A stretch of DNA of 64,000 bases. It comes from Acanthamoeba sp. SK_2022b (taxonomy: Eukaryota; Discosea; Longamoebia; Acanthamoebidae). A program made the position numbers and the translations under genes. Below the pieces are notes generated by a model that saw nothing but the letters and a program-made list of their open reading frames with translations, was not told the DNA's origin and searched no databases. Below, piece after piece: positions 22,683 through 33,867 of the stretch. The stretch's first letter is position 1. The number at the start of each line of letters is the position of its first letter. Where the stretch lies: contig JANDJZ010000042.1 of the NCBI GenBank assembly GCA_027943245.1, forward strand, positions 1 through 64,000, written 5' to 3'.

Positions 22683-23503
22683 CCATTGACATAGAGATGG
22701 GGCAGGGGCGCTGGTGTATGAGATCCTTCAGAGCACGATGAGATCGAACGGCCTCGAGGTGGAGCCCGAGGAGTTTGACAAGTGGCACGGTACCAACAAG
22801 CGGGACGTCATCGCTCACTTTGTCAACCGGCAGCACGCCGACGTCGCCGCGGCGGACAAGGAGGCCATGATCCAGCGCATGTTCGATCAGTTCATGGCCG
22901 GCATCGAGCAGGCCTACTTTGCCGAAGACCAGAACAACGTGCGCGTGTTCCCCGGCGTGCTCGGCGTCCTGCGCAAGCTGCGTGCCGCCGGCATCAAGGT
23001 GGCCCTTAACACGGGTGAGGCCGCCCATCGCTCCTCCTCCTCCTCCTCCTCCTCCATTCGCGAGGCTGCGCTCTGATGGCCTCCCGTGCATGGATCGATA
23101 GGCTATCCGCGTGTGGTGGCCGAGCGACTCTTGACGAAGCTCGACCTGTGGTCGGAGGTGGACGAGCTGGTGGTGGCCGACGACGTGGGGTTCGGCCGGC
23201 CCTACCCCTACATGATCCACCACCTCATGCGCCGCTTAGCACTCCTCGACGCGCGTCGGGTGGCCAAGGTGGGCGATACGGCGCGGGACGTGCTCGAGGG
23301 CAAGAACGCGGGCTGCGGCCTCGTCATCGGTGCGCAGTGAGAAACGAGCAGCGTGCTGTGGTGACCATGGGCTCACATGGTGAGGGGGCGCTCGCGGGTT
23401 ATGCATGACAGGCGTACTGAGCGGAGCTGATGGGATGGACACGCTGCTCGCGTCGGGCGCCGATGTCATCCTGCCTGGCGTCGCCAACATTGTCGTTGGA
23501 TGA
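21105..23503 (+). CDS. Fusion: beta-hydroxyacid dehydrogenase plus phosphonatase-like HAD hydrolase
   Basis: About eight exons, close to 560 residues. The N-terminal half is a beta-hydroxyacid dehydrogenase. It has the dinucleotide motif GLGAMG at residues 8-13, the substrate motif DAALSGGPRGAAAGTL, and the catalytic-lysine motif GHAVKAANN. The last helix is in DHVEAVKLTEQL. After a short linker the C-terminal half is a HAD hydrolase with a phosphonatase-type first motif, F-D-C-A-G-T (Asp nucleophile), then ALNTG and GDTARDVLEGKNAG (acidic motif). All junctions splice in frame, for example D-E-G|A-L-V-Y. The dehydrogenase would use NAD(P) on a 3-hydroxy acid; HAD relatives act on phosphonoacetaldehyde or phospho-sugars. 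The joint pathway is unknown. Intron 5 carries a CA repeat. Confidence 0.85.
22621..22680 (+). repeat. Dinucleotide microsatellite (CA)n
   Basis: About 30 CA units in the intron that separates the dehydrogenase and HAD halves of the fusion gene. Confidence 0.95.
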
Positions 23504-23599
23504 GGGCCTCTAGCACAACGCAACAGTTTGATCATTGTTTTGTTTTGTTTTGTTTTATTTGGAGCTAAAAATGTGTTACTGGGCAGAGTAGAAACTCGA

Positions 23600-24807
23600 T
23601 CAGGGTTCGAGCGAGTCGTACCACCAGATGCGCTGGTGGTACTGGATGAAGGCCAAGGCGAGCAGACCGTTGTGCGCCACTATGGCGATCGCGTATCCGA
23701 CGTAGGCCTTGTTCTTTCGCAGCACCTTGGCTATGGGCGCCAGGTGGACGTAGACGCTCTTGTACCTGAATCGCAACTACACAGAGAGAAGAGCATCAAG
23801 TTGTTAGCGCCACCTCCTTGTGGCGAGTTCATGAGGGCAACGCGCGTGTACCAGAAGATAACCGGTGAGGCCGGCCAAGGTCACAAAGACGCCGTTGCAC
23901 GCGACGTAGATGACGCTGTGAAGGTAGTCCTTGTCCGACAGTCGGCTCAACTCGCGCCCTATCAAGACCACACATCAATGAGAGAGAAGGGGGGGGAACG
24001 CATAACAAAGAGGAGGGAGAAGGTAGGCTTACCCGATTCGTCGGTGAGCGCGATGTAGGGGTCCTCGGAGAAGTTGTAGTATCGATGGTTGGGCCCGTAG
24101 CGAAGCACGGTACTGACGAAGAGGTAGAACACGATCGCCGCCAGCTTGCTGACGATTCGCCAGAAGTAGAACCGCGCTTGTCTGCGCAGGTAGCCTGCGT
24201 CGGTTCATTGAACGGTGAGCCAGCCAGTCACACGACGAGCCCGAGGGGGGGGGGGTGGCAGTACCGGGGCGATTGTTGGAGTGGCCGCGATCGTCGGGCA
24301 GGTCCTCGTTGTTCTCCACGTTCTTGTTGGCTCCCCACTTGCCGGTGAGGACGCCCTTGATCCAGATACGGAACACGAACCACCTGTCGGCGGAGCAGCC
24401 CACAAAGCAAAGCAAGAGCGACGGGTGAGACAGAGACTACGGAGAGGGGGGGGGGGGAAGTAGTCGAGAAGGATTGGGCGTACGGATGCGTGAGGAAGAT
24501 CAAGTTGGCGATGTCGCCGCAGAACTGGAGGGCCCAGATGTACAGGAAGGTCATCGGGTTCTTCACGTTGGGATAGGCCAACGTTTGAAACTGCATCGGC
24601 GGGTTGGGGAGAGGGAGAGAGAGGAGGGAGAAAGGTTGGCGAACGAGGGACGACAGCGACTTGTGGTTGTGTGTAGGTGGGGGAAGAGGGCCTGTACCAT
24701 GTCGGTCATGTTGTTGACCCAGAAGCCGGCGATGAGCATTCCGAGCTCGATCGGGAAGGGATCGGAGAACGACAAGATCGTCTTACGGTTGATGAACGTG
24801 AAGATGG

Positions 24808-24855
<48 letters not shown>

Positions 24856-25979
24856 ATCAGAGGTCGGTGATCATTGCGCGGGCACGGCACACAATTGCAG
24901 CTTTGAGGGAGGGGGGAGGCGTACAGAGGCCAAAGGAGAGCACGGGCTGGATGTTGGCGGGCACCTCGCGGAAGAAGATGACGTAGACGCAGAGGGCCGC
25001 CAGGTGCACGAAGTTGGCCACGGCGATCTTGATGTACCGCCAGAACAGGCGTTGCCAGCCCTCGACCCTGTTGGAGTCGAACCGCTCCAGCACGTACGCG
25101 CCTATGCCACACACGCACGCACGCACGCACGCACGCACGTACAGAGACACACGGAGACAAGGCTCGCGTCGTTGAGAACGCCGCTCTGAGTGAAGTCGAC
25201 GGTTGAGCCTGCAAGTACCAATGAAGGCGGTAATGTAGGCGATGCCGAACGAGATGAGGCCGATGAACTCGAAGTAGCCAAAGAGCCACACCAAGGGCAC
25301 GAGGACGAGGATCTCCATGATGTAGGTGACGAAGATCATGGGCACTGCGCGTGCGCGGATAAGAAGGGAGTGAACAAGAAGCTTTGCAGGCGGAAGAGAA
25401 AGACGTCGTACAGAAGGCTTTGAATGGATGTGGAGACTCCACGCAGCCAAAGTAGGCAGTGACGCTGAGGTAGCCAATCACCGTCATGATGATCGGGTTG
25501 ACAAACATCAGCATCGGCCAGCTCCCCTGTTTTGTTTGTGGGAGTAGATTAGATTTCCAGTACATAAGCTCAACTCGATATGAAGCGGAAGAACGCACAT
25601 GGCGAGTGAAGATCTCGGCGGGGTCGCCCAGCGGCGTTGCTGCGAGGGCTAGAATAATGAGATTGGGCAGGAGTATGACACCAACCCAGAAGGCGAGGCG
25701 TCGCAAGAGAAGGATCAGCTGAGATTGGCCACGATCTTCCTCTTCTTCCTTGGCCAACCATTTGTTGAGCATGGCTTCAACATCTTCGTCTTCCGCACGC
25801 GAATGGAAGACCGCCTGGTCTAATCGCCGGCCGTGGTGCTCGAGGTACGACAAATCCTTGTATGCGTCGTCGTTGGACGCGAGCAGTGCGTTCCTTTCAT
25901 CTAATTCTCTGCTTGTGGGAGATCTGTTCTCTTCCAACGGTGGCGCTGGCGTACCAGCACGGCCGTTCTTATGATCCAT
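23600..25979 (-). CDS. Multipass membrane protein of unknown function
   Basis: The start is at 25979 (M-D-H-K-N-G) and the stop at 23602-23600. Roughly ten exons. A hydrophilic N-terminus of about 115 residues, with a Glu-rich stretch before the first helix, is followed by about nine or ten transmembrane segments. Examples are LAFWVGVILLPNLIILALAA, FVTYIMEILVLVPLVWLF, IAVANFVHLAALCVYVIFF and KLAAIVFYLFVSTVL. A cytoplasmic-looking loop (GVLTGKWGANKNVENNEDLP) lies near the middle. The protein ends YHQRIWWYDSLEP. No signal peptide or transporter signature was recognised. Introns carry TG and GCAC repeats. It is tail-to-tail with the dehydrogenase fusion gene and head-to-head with the FYVE gene. 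Confidence 0.75.
24810..24852 (+). repeat. Dinucleotide microsatellite (TG)n
   Basis: In an intron of the minus-strand membrane protein gene. In the transcript the CA tract runs directly into the AG acceptor. Confidence 0.93.
25111..25140 (+). repeat. Tetranucleotide microsatellite (GCAC)n
   Basis: About seven copies of GCAC/CACG in an intron of the membrane protein gene. Confidence 0.9.
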
Positions 25980-26537
25980 TACGATTGGTAAAATTGCAGG
26001 TAAATCGGCTGCACTTGGGTGGTCGAGGCGCGTAAGGAAGTGTGCCCCACACGGAGGACCGCGAACGCAAGGACGCACGAGCCTCCCTCATCCCTGTTGT
26101 TGAAGGAGCAGTCTCGATGAAACGCTTCCATCTCTTCCAGCGAAAAGCGCGCGAAACTCGGCTCGCCCGATTATGATCGCGAGCGGGATTCGAACTCGCC
26201 GCCCAGCGTTCTCGGCGAGGCGGTGACGGCTTTTCCACGGAAGGCGGACACTTGTGGGTCTGGCCTGGCCGCGGGTTGGCCATGGAATCCACATCGCATC
26301 CTGTCCTGCTTCATCTGCTCCCGGACAGGCCCGGCCTCGTGTCGTACAGGCCCGCACGAGAGTTGGTGGAGGGAATCCGACAGACCGAGTGCCAGTAGTA
26401 CAACTACACCCACACAAGTGCACACCAATAACACACAAAGTACGGCGCCGACCATCAATACAGCTGTCGAACTACTTCTCCTCTTTCTGTGTTGGGTGTG
26501 TGCAGTTGCTTACCTCACCTACCTCCAGTATAGAAGC
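25980..26537. other. Divergent intergenic region, membrane protein / FYVE gene
   Basis: 558 bp holding both promoters. A tRNA-like T-arm on the minus strand at about 26180-26205 is not supported by the rest of a cloverleaf. The plus-strand frame stays open upstream of 26538 and encodes a hydrophobic stretch, but it has no upstream ATG. Confidence 0.5.
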
Positions 26538-28106
26538 ATGGACGGTAAGTCGAGAAGCAGCAGGCGCAGAGGCAATCGCCGAAAGAGCCGGCGCGCCTCG
26601 AAGGCCAGGATCGACGATGCGTTCATCGAGGGAGACGAGGCCGCCCCCGTCAAGGGAGCTCCCATCGACGTCGAGCTTACGCCATCGTCGCCCATGCGCC
26701 TCCGGAAGGAGGGCAGCAGCAGCAGCGGCGAAGAGCAGGAATGGTGGGACCAGCTGAGGGCCGAAGGCGAGGGCATGCTCAACCATCGCTCCGACTACTC
26801 GGACGAAGGCGAGTCCAGCAGCGGCGAGGAGGAGCGAGAGGTGACAGAGCGCGGGAAGCAGAGAGTAGAACAAGAGAAGATGAGAAAGAAGAAGCTTACG
26901 GAAGAGGCCGACCAAGAGGACCTGCGCAGATCCGAGGGCGAGGGCATGCTCTACGACGCGGCCACGCTCGAGGAGGAGCAGACGCCACGACCTGGCAAGT
27001 TCGAGACACAAACGGAGAAGCTGGCAGCGGAGAGGGAGGTGAGCGTGGAGAAGACCACGACGGTCATGGCCACGACCACGACTACCACGACCACGACTGA
27101 GGAGAGCGTGAACAAGAACGTGAGCGACGCCGACGCTAGGAAGGAGGCGCTGAACAGAGACGAGGAGGACCTGCGCAGATCCGAGGGCGAGGGCATGCTC
27201 TACGCTGCGGCCACGCTCGAGGAGGAGCAGACACCCCGACCCGGCAAGTTCGAGACGCAAGCGGAGAAGCTGGTAATGGAGGGGGAGAAGCGAGCAGACC
27301 AGCGCGTGGGCCAAGAAGCAAAGAGCGAAAGCGAAGGAAAAGAACGAGGCGAACGCGAACGCGAAAGCGAAGAGAAAGAACGAAGCGAAGGCCAACAACC
27401 GCCAAAGCGCGAAAGCGAAGAGGAGGCCTACGAGCGGTTGAAGCGCGAAGCCGAAGAGGAGGAGCGCCAGCGCGTCCTGCAGGAGGAAGAGGAAAATCGG
27501 CTGCGGCAAGAGGAGGCCGAAGCCGAGGAGCTCCGCCTGAAGATGGCGCGCGACTGGGAGGAGCTCGAGCGGCAGCGCGCCCAGGCGCAGGAGGAGGAGG
27601 AGCGGAAGAGCAGGGAGCGCGTCGAGGAGCTCATGCGAGCCGCCGAGGAGGAGGCCCTGCGCAAGCAGCAGGAGATGAAGAAAGCCCTCAAGCAGCGCGA
27701 GGCCCTCGAGAAGGCCAGGCGCGAGAAGGAGATCGACCAGCTGGTCACCCGCCAGAGCCTCGACATCGAGAACAGGCGCGACGAGCTCCGCCGCTCTTCG
27801 GCCCAGCGCATGGGCCCGGTCAAGTGGGTCCCCGACGATCTCGTGTCCGCCTGCCAGAGCTGCCAGGAGGCCTTCACCCTCACCAAGCGCAGGGTAATCA
27901 CCTTGACCTCCCTACCCTGTCTCGTTGGCATTCATCTGATCGTGTGTATGTTGCTTGTGTGCGCGCGCATGCGATGGCGTTGCAGCATCACTGCCGGGCG
28001 TGCGGCAAGATCTTCTGTGCCAGGTGCTCGGCCAAGGAATCGCGCGTGCGGTGGTACGAAGAATCGGAGCGCGTGTGCGACACCTGCCACCTCCTCCTAA
28101 AGGGTA

Positions 28107-28165
<59 letters not shown>

Positions 28166-29883
28166 GCGCGCGTGCCCCCTCCCTCGAACGAACGGCGTGT
28201 CCTTGCCTCTAACATGGGTGGCGCGTGACCAGGCAACTTGGAGCGAAAGGTGGTGCTGATGAGCGGCGCCAACTCGGGGGTGGCGGCCGAGGTGGCCGAG
28301 GAGATGGCCAGGCAGGGCGCGACCTTGGCCATCCTCTCGCCTGAGGCCGACGAGGCCTCGGCCCTCGCGCACAGGATCAAGGTACCCCACCGCGCTCTGC
28401 TCTCTATATATAGCCAACGACACGAGGTCGGCGTTTGACTTAACGGCGCCACGCCTCCCCGCGCGCGCGTGCGTGCGATTGGATAGAAGGCGACAGGCAA
28501 CACGGAGGTGATGCCGCTGTGGGCCGATTTCGCCAGCCTGGACACGGTGCACGAGGCCGTCGAGCGCTTCCGCCGGCAGTTTGACCGCATCGACGTGCTC
28601 ATCAACAACTGCGACGTCGACCCCAGGAACGGGCGGGAGGTGCACGCGCTGACCCACGACGGGTAAGGCACCCTCTCCCCCATTTACACGCCCACTCCCT
28701 CTCTCTCTTTTGCATGCCACGTCGCGCTGACGTCAGCAACTTGGCGCGTTGTGGCCACGCAAGGAACGAGAAGCTCTTCTCGCTCAAGTATCTGAGCCAC
28801 TTCCTGGTGACCTACTCCCTCCTGGACCTGCTCAAGCTCAGCGCTCCGTCGCGCATCATCAACGTGTGCCCCCGGCCAGGTACCACACGCTTCCCCACCC
28901 CCACCAGCACGCAAGCAAGAGCTGTCGCTCATCGCATGGGCCCCGTCGTGGCTGTGTGGTTGCGTGTGCGCGCGCAGACAAGCACGTGTACGTCAACTTT
29001 GACGATCTCCAGATGGAGAACAGGTGGAGCGACACCCGCGCGACGGAGCAGGCGCGTCTGGCCGTCTACTGTATGACGCGTGAGCTGGGCCTGCGGCTCA
29101 AGGGCTCCGGCGTGGCCGTCAACGTGTTGGACCTGGGCCACGTCTACACCTCCGACCAGTCGCTCCTGAGCCGCGCCTGGTGCAACATCAAGGGCGACAC
29201 CCCCGATCAAGTGGCCAAGTGCGTCATCCCAGCCCCTTCATCATAATCACCCAGCGCTCCCCTTGGTTGAGCAGAGGCTCACTCCTGTCTTGTTGTCGAC
29301 TGTGCATTCCAGGAATGCCTACCTGTACATGGCAGCCTCTCCGCTGACGCAGGAGGTAAGCCGCGGCTGCTTCCTGCCGGACGGCTCGCCCACGCTCTTC
29401 CGCGACCGCGCGCTGGACGACGCCTTCTGCGCGCACTTTTACCGGGCGAGCTACGACCTGATCGCCAAGTGGGTGGCGCGGGACGACCGCGGCATGATGG
29501 AGGGCCGCATGATGGAGAGCGCCCTGGCCGAGCGCATTCGCGAGGCCACGCGGGAGCGCGAGGAGATGCGCGAGCAGGAGGAGAACGAGAGGCTCGAGAT
29601 CGACGTGTCCGACCTCGAAGAGGGAGCCGACGAGCGTAGAAGGAAGGGCAAGAGCAAGATCGTCGACGTCGAGCAGCGGCCACTAGTCGAAGGCGGAGGC
29701 GTGGGTCCTGTCGAGCGCAAGGCAACGCACGAAGAGCCGCTCAAGCACGAAGAAGGGGACAGGAGGGGGAGGGTGGCGCCCGTGACCGAGCCGGCTGCAG
29801 CGCTTCCGAAGAAGCACGACAAGGCGCCGCTTGCCGGCGATGCCCGAGCGCTCGACGTGCAGTCTTCCCTCGAGCTGTGGTAG
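26538..29883 (+). CDS. Coiled-coil / FYVE zinc finger / degenerate short-chain dehydrogenase fusion
   Basis: Seven exons, about 900 residues. The start is the ATG at 26538, followed by a basic patch (SRRRGNRRKSRR). Residues 60-430 are acidic and Glu/Arg-rich heptads, including two near-identical blocks with RSEGEGML. A FYVE finger follows with W-V-P-D-D, then RRHHCRACG spliced across an intron, and RVCDTC; FYVE domains bind PI3P on endosomes. Directly after it, K-G-N-L-E-R-K-V-V-L begins a Rossmann fold of the short-chain dehydrogenase family (SGANSGVAAEVAEEMA, DVLINNCD, RIINVCP, MTREL). Usual catalytic positions look changed, so this may be a pseudoenzyme. The C-terminus is a charged tail with Glu/Arg coiled coil. 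All splice junctions keep frame. Likely an endosomal scaffold (inference). Confidence 0.85.
26918..27271 (+). repeat. Two near-identical ~107-bp coding blocks
   Basis: Block 1 at about 26918-27025 and block 2 at about 27166-27271 differ at only a few bases. Both encode LRRSEGEGMLY(D/A)AATLEE and the following EQTPRPGKFET, within exon 1 of the FYVE fusion gene. A weaker third copy (AEGEGML) lies near 26761. Confidence 0.85.
28108..28163 (+). repeat. Dinucleotide microsatellite (CA)n
   Basis: CA tract starting right after the donor of the intron that separates the FYVE and dehydrogenase halves. Confidence 0.95.
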
Positions 29884-30653
29884 GCGCATGTCGTATGATC
29901 AAACGACTTTGCGCATCCTATCCTCAGTTACAACCTGCCCTTCATGTAACCGGATGTAGTGAAAAAGAAGCTTGGAAGTGTTTTTGTCTCGCATATCAGG
30001 TCCGGCGAGTCGTAGTTCAGCTCCATCATACAGATCCACTCCCCGGTCTCCTTGTCCTGATGGCTGACAATCGCCTCCTACGAATTTCCTGGTGGTGGGT
30101 GGTCGTCCGTTTGGACCAAGCTGGCTCAGGGAGCAACATGAAGCATTTACCCTTGCATCTCTCCCGTTCCGAAGGGCCACTTGAAGTGTCTGGCACCAGT
30201 TTGTTGGGTCCTTCAGGTAGAGACATTTGGGAACAAGCCTGTCATGGGGGTCTGTATGCATGGCCAACATGCCTCAGAGTACAAGCGTTGTTGCCAAGGT
30301 CCGGCAGACAGGTGAAGAGAAGACAGGCTGGAACGAATAGATAGCCATTCAGCCTGCCTCGCACTCCAACATTAAGAGGAACTCCCACATGCAGCCTAAC
30401 TGGGATTGGCGACATGTTTTGAACTTCTTCTTGACTGAACTTTGTACCAAGATCAAGGCGATGAAAATCGTCCAAAAAAGGTCAGCCGCACTCCATGCCC
30501 ACAGAGAGCAACGGGAACAATTCGGACATTCTCCCAATATGCACAGCGCAAAGAAGGTGTTGTGACATTGCTAATGTTGACACATAATATATTTATGCTT
30601 CAACAAGAATCATGATCATATGACCAAAACTCTAAACGGCGACTGTGCGTCAC
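29884..30653. other. Intergenic region with exon-like minus-strand fragments
   Basis: 770 bp between two convergent genes. On the minus strand, a short frame (CLYLKDPTNWCQTLQ) can be spliced through a GTAAAT donor and a TAG acceptor to a second one (IVSHQDKETGEWICMMELNY). No start, stop or family was found. It may be a decayed gene or transposon piece. Confidence 0.3.
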
Positions 30654-31699
30654 TTACAGAGGCCTGGTGGCGCCGGTGTTGCCGAGAGTAGAGCCGGTAC
30701 CAAGGGTGGAGCCAGTGCCAAGGGTGGAGCCAGTGCCAAGGGTGGAGCCAGTGCCGTAGCCCGCAGTGCCAGGCTCGATGCCCTGCTTGAGCATACGACC
30801 CTCCTCCTTCTTCATCGGGTTGTGCGTGAGGGAGCCCTGCACCTCCTTGACGGTGCCCTTGATCTTCTGGCCGATGGTGGCGTGGTGAGCGCCGGTCGCG
30901 GTGGAGCCGGGCAGGAGGCCCCTCTGGTCGGTGGTGGTCTGGTGCATGAGACCAGTCGAGGCCAGGCGAGGCTGCTCAACCACTGCCGGCATCATCACGT
31001 CCCTCTCCTGTGTTGTCATAGATGACCCGAATTGATAACATTTAGCGCAATGTAACTTCTCCTCTTCTTCAAAAAGCAGGGAGAGGTGGTAGGGACACGT
31101 ACGGCGATGACGTCCTTGCGCTCGGTGGTGACCTCAGTTCTGATGACGGGCTGGATCTGGTGCTCCCTCTCGTGGATGACGGGCTGGATGTGGTGTTCGC
31201 GCCTCACCTCCACGGGCCTCTCGACGACGACCTCGCGCTCGACAATGGGCTGGTGCTCGACCACGTTGGTCGGGCCGCGCATCACGGTAGAGTTCAGACC
31301 AGTGCCGCCCATGAGCGGAGCGCCAGTGCCAGTGAGGCCGGTGCCGGTGGCGGGCAGGCCGTGGCCGTGCTTGTGGTCATGCTTGAGGGCCTTGTTCTGG
31401 TGCTTGAGAGCCTTGCGCTCCTGCTTGGAGAGGTGCTTGTTGTTGCCCATGAGGCCAGAGCCGAGGCCAGAGTTGAGGCCCGAGTTGGGGAGCACGCTGG
31501 TGGCCGTGGCGCCGGGAGTGGCCATCATGGGAGCGCCAAGAGGAGCGGCGCCGGTGGGCGCAAGCGTGGAGCCAGGAGTGCCCATCATGGGAGCGCCGAG
31601 AGGAGCGGCACCGGTGGGCGCAAGCGTGGAGCCGGGGGTGGACATCCTGGGAGCGGCGCCGGCGTTGGAGAGGATAGGAGTGGTGTTGAGGTTCGACAT
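30654..31699 (-). CDS. Hydrophilic repeat protein, paralog A
   Basis: Two exons (31699-31103, 31007-30654), 316 residues. The N-terminus carries Ala/Pro/Gly/Met repeats (STLAPTGAAPLGAPMM, two full copies). A Lys/His-rich segment follows (RKALKHQNKALKHDHKHGH). Then comes an unusual block in which V-V-E-R-P-V-E-V is followed by HHIQPVIHEREHQIQPVI. After the intron a segment resembling small stress-response (CsbD-like) helices appears, IGQKIKGTVKEVQGSL, followed by a GTGSTL repeat. No signal peptide, no membrane helix and no Cys, so the protein is probably soluble and largely disordered, perhaps a stress protectant (inference). Two plus-strand paralogs lie at 38998 and 41105. Exon 2 is nearly identical in DNA to that of paralog B. 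Confidence 0.82.
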
Positions 31700-31756
31700 T
31701 GCTGTTGTTGTTGATTGTTGATGTTGTTGGTAGTGTGATGGAGGTCAGCGGCGAGC

Positions 31757-31768
31757 GGGTTTTATGTT
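31757..31768 (-). promoter_or_regulatory. TATA-like element of paralog A
   Basis: The minus strand reads CATAAAACCC about 65 bp upstream of the ATG, in the position of TATA-like elements upstream of the related genes. Confidence 0.4.
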
Positions 31769-32558
31769 GGGACTAGCGAGTGTGCTTTAATTTGTGATTA
31801 GTGGCTCGCTCGGCATCCAACGAAAGTGGACGAACTGAAGAAGCGAAAATTCGGTTGAAACGGAATCACGCGTGGTGAGGCACCTTTTCCTTTCAAGGAG
31901 GCCGCTTACCTAACTAGGCAGTGGCCGCGTGGCCACCTAGAGCACGAACAAGCCATAAGTGTGTCAGTGGACAACGCAGTAACTGAATCGAAGTTCCCCA
32001 AGACTGACAGTGGTTGTTTCAGTTTGGCCGGGTGAGCAGGCCTTCGTCCGCCCAAGTGTGTCGCGGTAGACGAGCCGGTCACAATTGGCTTGGGGAATGG
32101 CTGTTGAGCGATGAGACCAGCTGTCCACGATACGTGTGCAACAGGCAGAGCATTCATAACATAACTTACCGGATAAGGTTTTTGTCATTTTTTTAAGGCA
32201 GCTGAGAAATTTCGGTATCGACAGGAGCGTACAGCACGCAAGGGAAGAGAAGGGAAGCAGAAAAGAAGACAAGGATCACACCGATAAGAGGCATGGCGCG
32301 GGATCTGCCCACCCGCTCTGTAAGCGCGCCGCTCTTGGCGTGAGCCGCGGCACCTCAGCGCTTGAGGCGCAGGGCGATACCATGGATCAACTCAACCACG
32401 GAGTAGCCCCGTGTAGTGAAGGGCAGTGGCAGTATCAGGGTTCATCGGACGGTCATGACGGACTAGACTGGATTTCGTTCGCTTTCGTCCACCCTTTGCT
32501 CCTCTTCCCTCGGGTCACGCTTACACGTGCTGCAGCCAGGCTGCAGGTCGACCCAGCC
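31769..32558. other. Divergent intergenic region between two hydrophilic-protein genes
   Basis: Holds upstream control sequence for paralog A (minus) and the gene at 32665 (plus). No RNA gene or coding frame is supported. Confidence 0.45.
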
Positions 32559-32566
32559 TTTAAATA
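32559..32566 (+). promoter_or_regulatory. TATA-like element (TTTAAATA)
   Basis: Lies 106 bp upstream of the ATG at 32665, preceded by a CTGCAG-rich stretch and followed by an A/C-rich leader rich in CACCAC. Confidence 0.5.
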
Positions 32567-32664
32567 CGCTTCCGCTTGACCACCCAACACCACATAACTA
32601 GCACCAATCCAACACTCGACGCAACACCACCACTTTTCTTCTTCACACCAACACTATCATCAAC

Positions 32665-33123
32665 ATGTCGCACCATGGCAACGAGCTGGAGACCGGGCTC
32701 AAGGGCAACGTCAGCGAGCTGAAGAACGACCTGCACCACACCACCAAGGACGACGCGCATGAGGTCGGGGTCAAGCGAACGCCCACGGGCAAGGCCATCT
32801 ACACAGAGTCGGTGGCGCCCGTCAGCCACGAGACGCTTCCCGAACGCATCCAGTTCCCCGACATCATGACCCCCGAGGAGCACCTCTCGCGGGCCAAGTA
32901 CTACCGCGAGGAGGCCGAGAAGTGGAGGCAAAAGTGCTACGGACACGACGATGGCCTCAACGCCAAGAAGCACAACGACCTCATGGGCAAGGCCCACTAC
33001 CACGAGGGCATGGCCGCGCAGCCCGAGGGGCTCCAGGTTCCCAAGGAGCACCCCAACCCCACCGCCATGCTCGAGGAGGGCGCGCGGGCGCACAAGGGCA
33101 CCGGCGCTCAGGCCCAAATCTAA
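32665..33123 (+). CDS. Small hydrophilic protein, 152 residues
   Basis: A single exon with the ATG in a Kozak-like context (ATCAACATG). It is rich in His, Lys, Glu and Gly with a single Cys and no hydrophobic stretch, so it is soluble. Segments such as ETGLKGNVSELKND and EEHLSRAKYYREEAEKW are probably amphipathic helices, and HYHEGMAAQPEG is a His-rich turn. No known family was recognised. The gene shares a divergent control region and the TATA-type promoter style with paralog A, and the overall composition is similar, so co-regulation (stress or encystment) is possible but not shown. Confidence 0.75.
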   Translation: MSHHGNELETGLKGNVSELKNDLHHTTKDDAHEVGVKRTPTGKAIYTESVAPVSHETLPERIQFPDIMTPEEHLSRAKYYREEAEKWRQKCYGHDDGLNAKKHNDLMGKAHYHEGMAAQPEGLQVPKEHPNPTAMLEEGARAHKGTGAQAQI

Positions 33124-33355
33124 CAACGTTCTGTGGCATCAACGTCACAACCCCGAGTGTGTGGTGATCGATGAAGCACCACCAAATAAAACAAAACAAA
33201 AAACAACTTGATCTCATGGAGAGTGTAGCGGGGTGAGACAAGCAAACAAATCAAAATTTGAGAAAAGGGCGACCCGAAAGAAGGTGAACAACGTTGTTTA
33301 TAAATAAGTAGAAGAACGACAGGGAGGGGAAGGATGAACAAAGGGCCGTCCCCAG

Positions 33356-33819
33356 TTACGACTTGAAGTAGTCCTTCAGCTTGTCGCCGATGCCTCCGCT
33401 CTTGTCCTCCTCCTTTTGCCACTCCTCCATCAGCTCCTTCTGCTTCGGCGTCAGCTTGCTGCACGAGCGGGAAAGGGCAACACGGAGACGGGTCAGCGTA
33501 ACAGGCCTCTCACACGAACGCTGACAGTGGAGCGGGAGCTTCGTACGTGGGGATCTCCACCTTGAAGTGGATGTAGTGGTGACCCTTGGTGTTGGGCTGT
33601 CCCACCACGGGCACACCCTGGTTCCTCAGCACGCGCTTTTCCTCGGGCTGCGTTCCCGCGGGCACCTTGATCTCAACTTCGGTGCCGGCCAGCGTGGGGA
33701 CCTTGACGGTGCCGCCCAGAACAGCCTGCGACAGGCTCACGGGGATGTCCGTGTGAACGTTGATGCCGTCGCGCTTGAACACCTTGTCTGGCGACACCTG
33801 CAGAGCCCGTCAGTTTCGA

Positions 33820-33867
<48 letters not shown>

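Noticed and set aside
26165..26225. tRNA-like T-arm on the minus strand (GAGTTCGAATCCCGC)
   Set aside because: The T-stem has a mismatch, and no matching 5' acceptor, D-arm or anticodon arm lies in the 100 bases that precede it on that strand.
26223..26537. N-terminal extension of the FYVE gene with a hydrophobic stretch
   Set aside because: The frame is open, but there is no ATG before 26538, and its first candidate start is a GTG.
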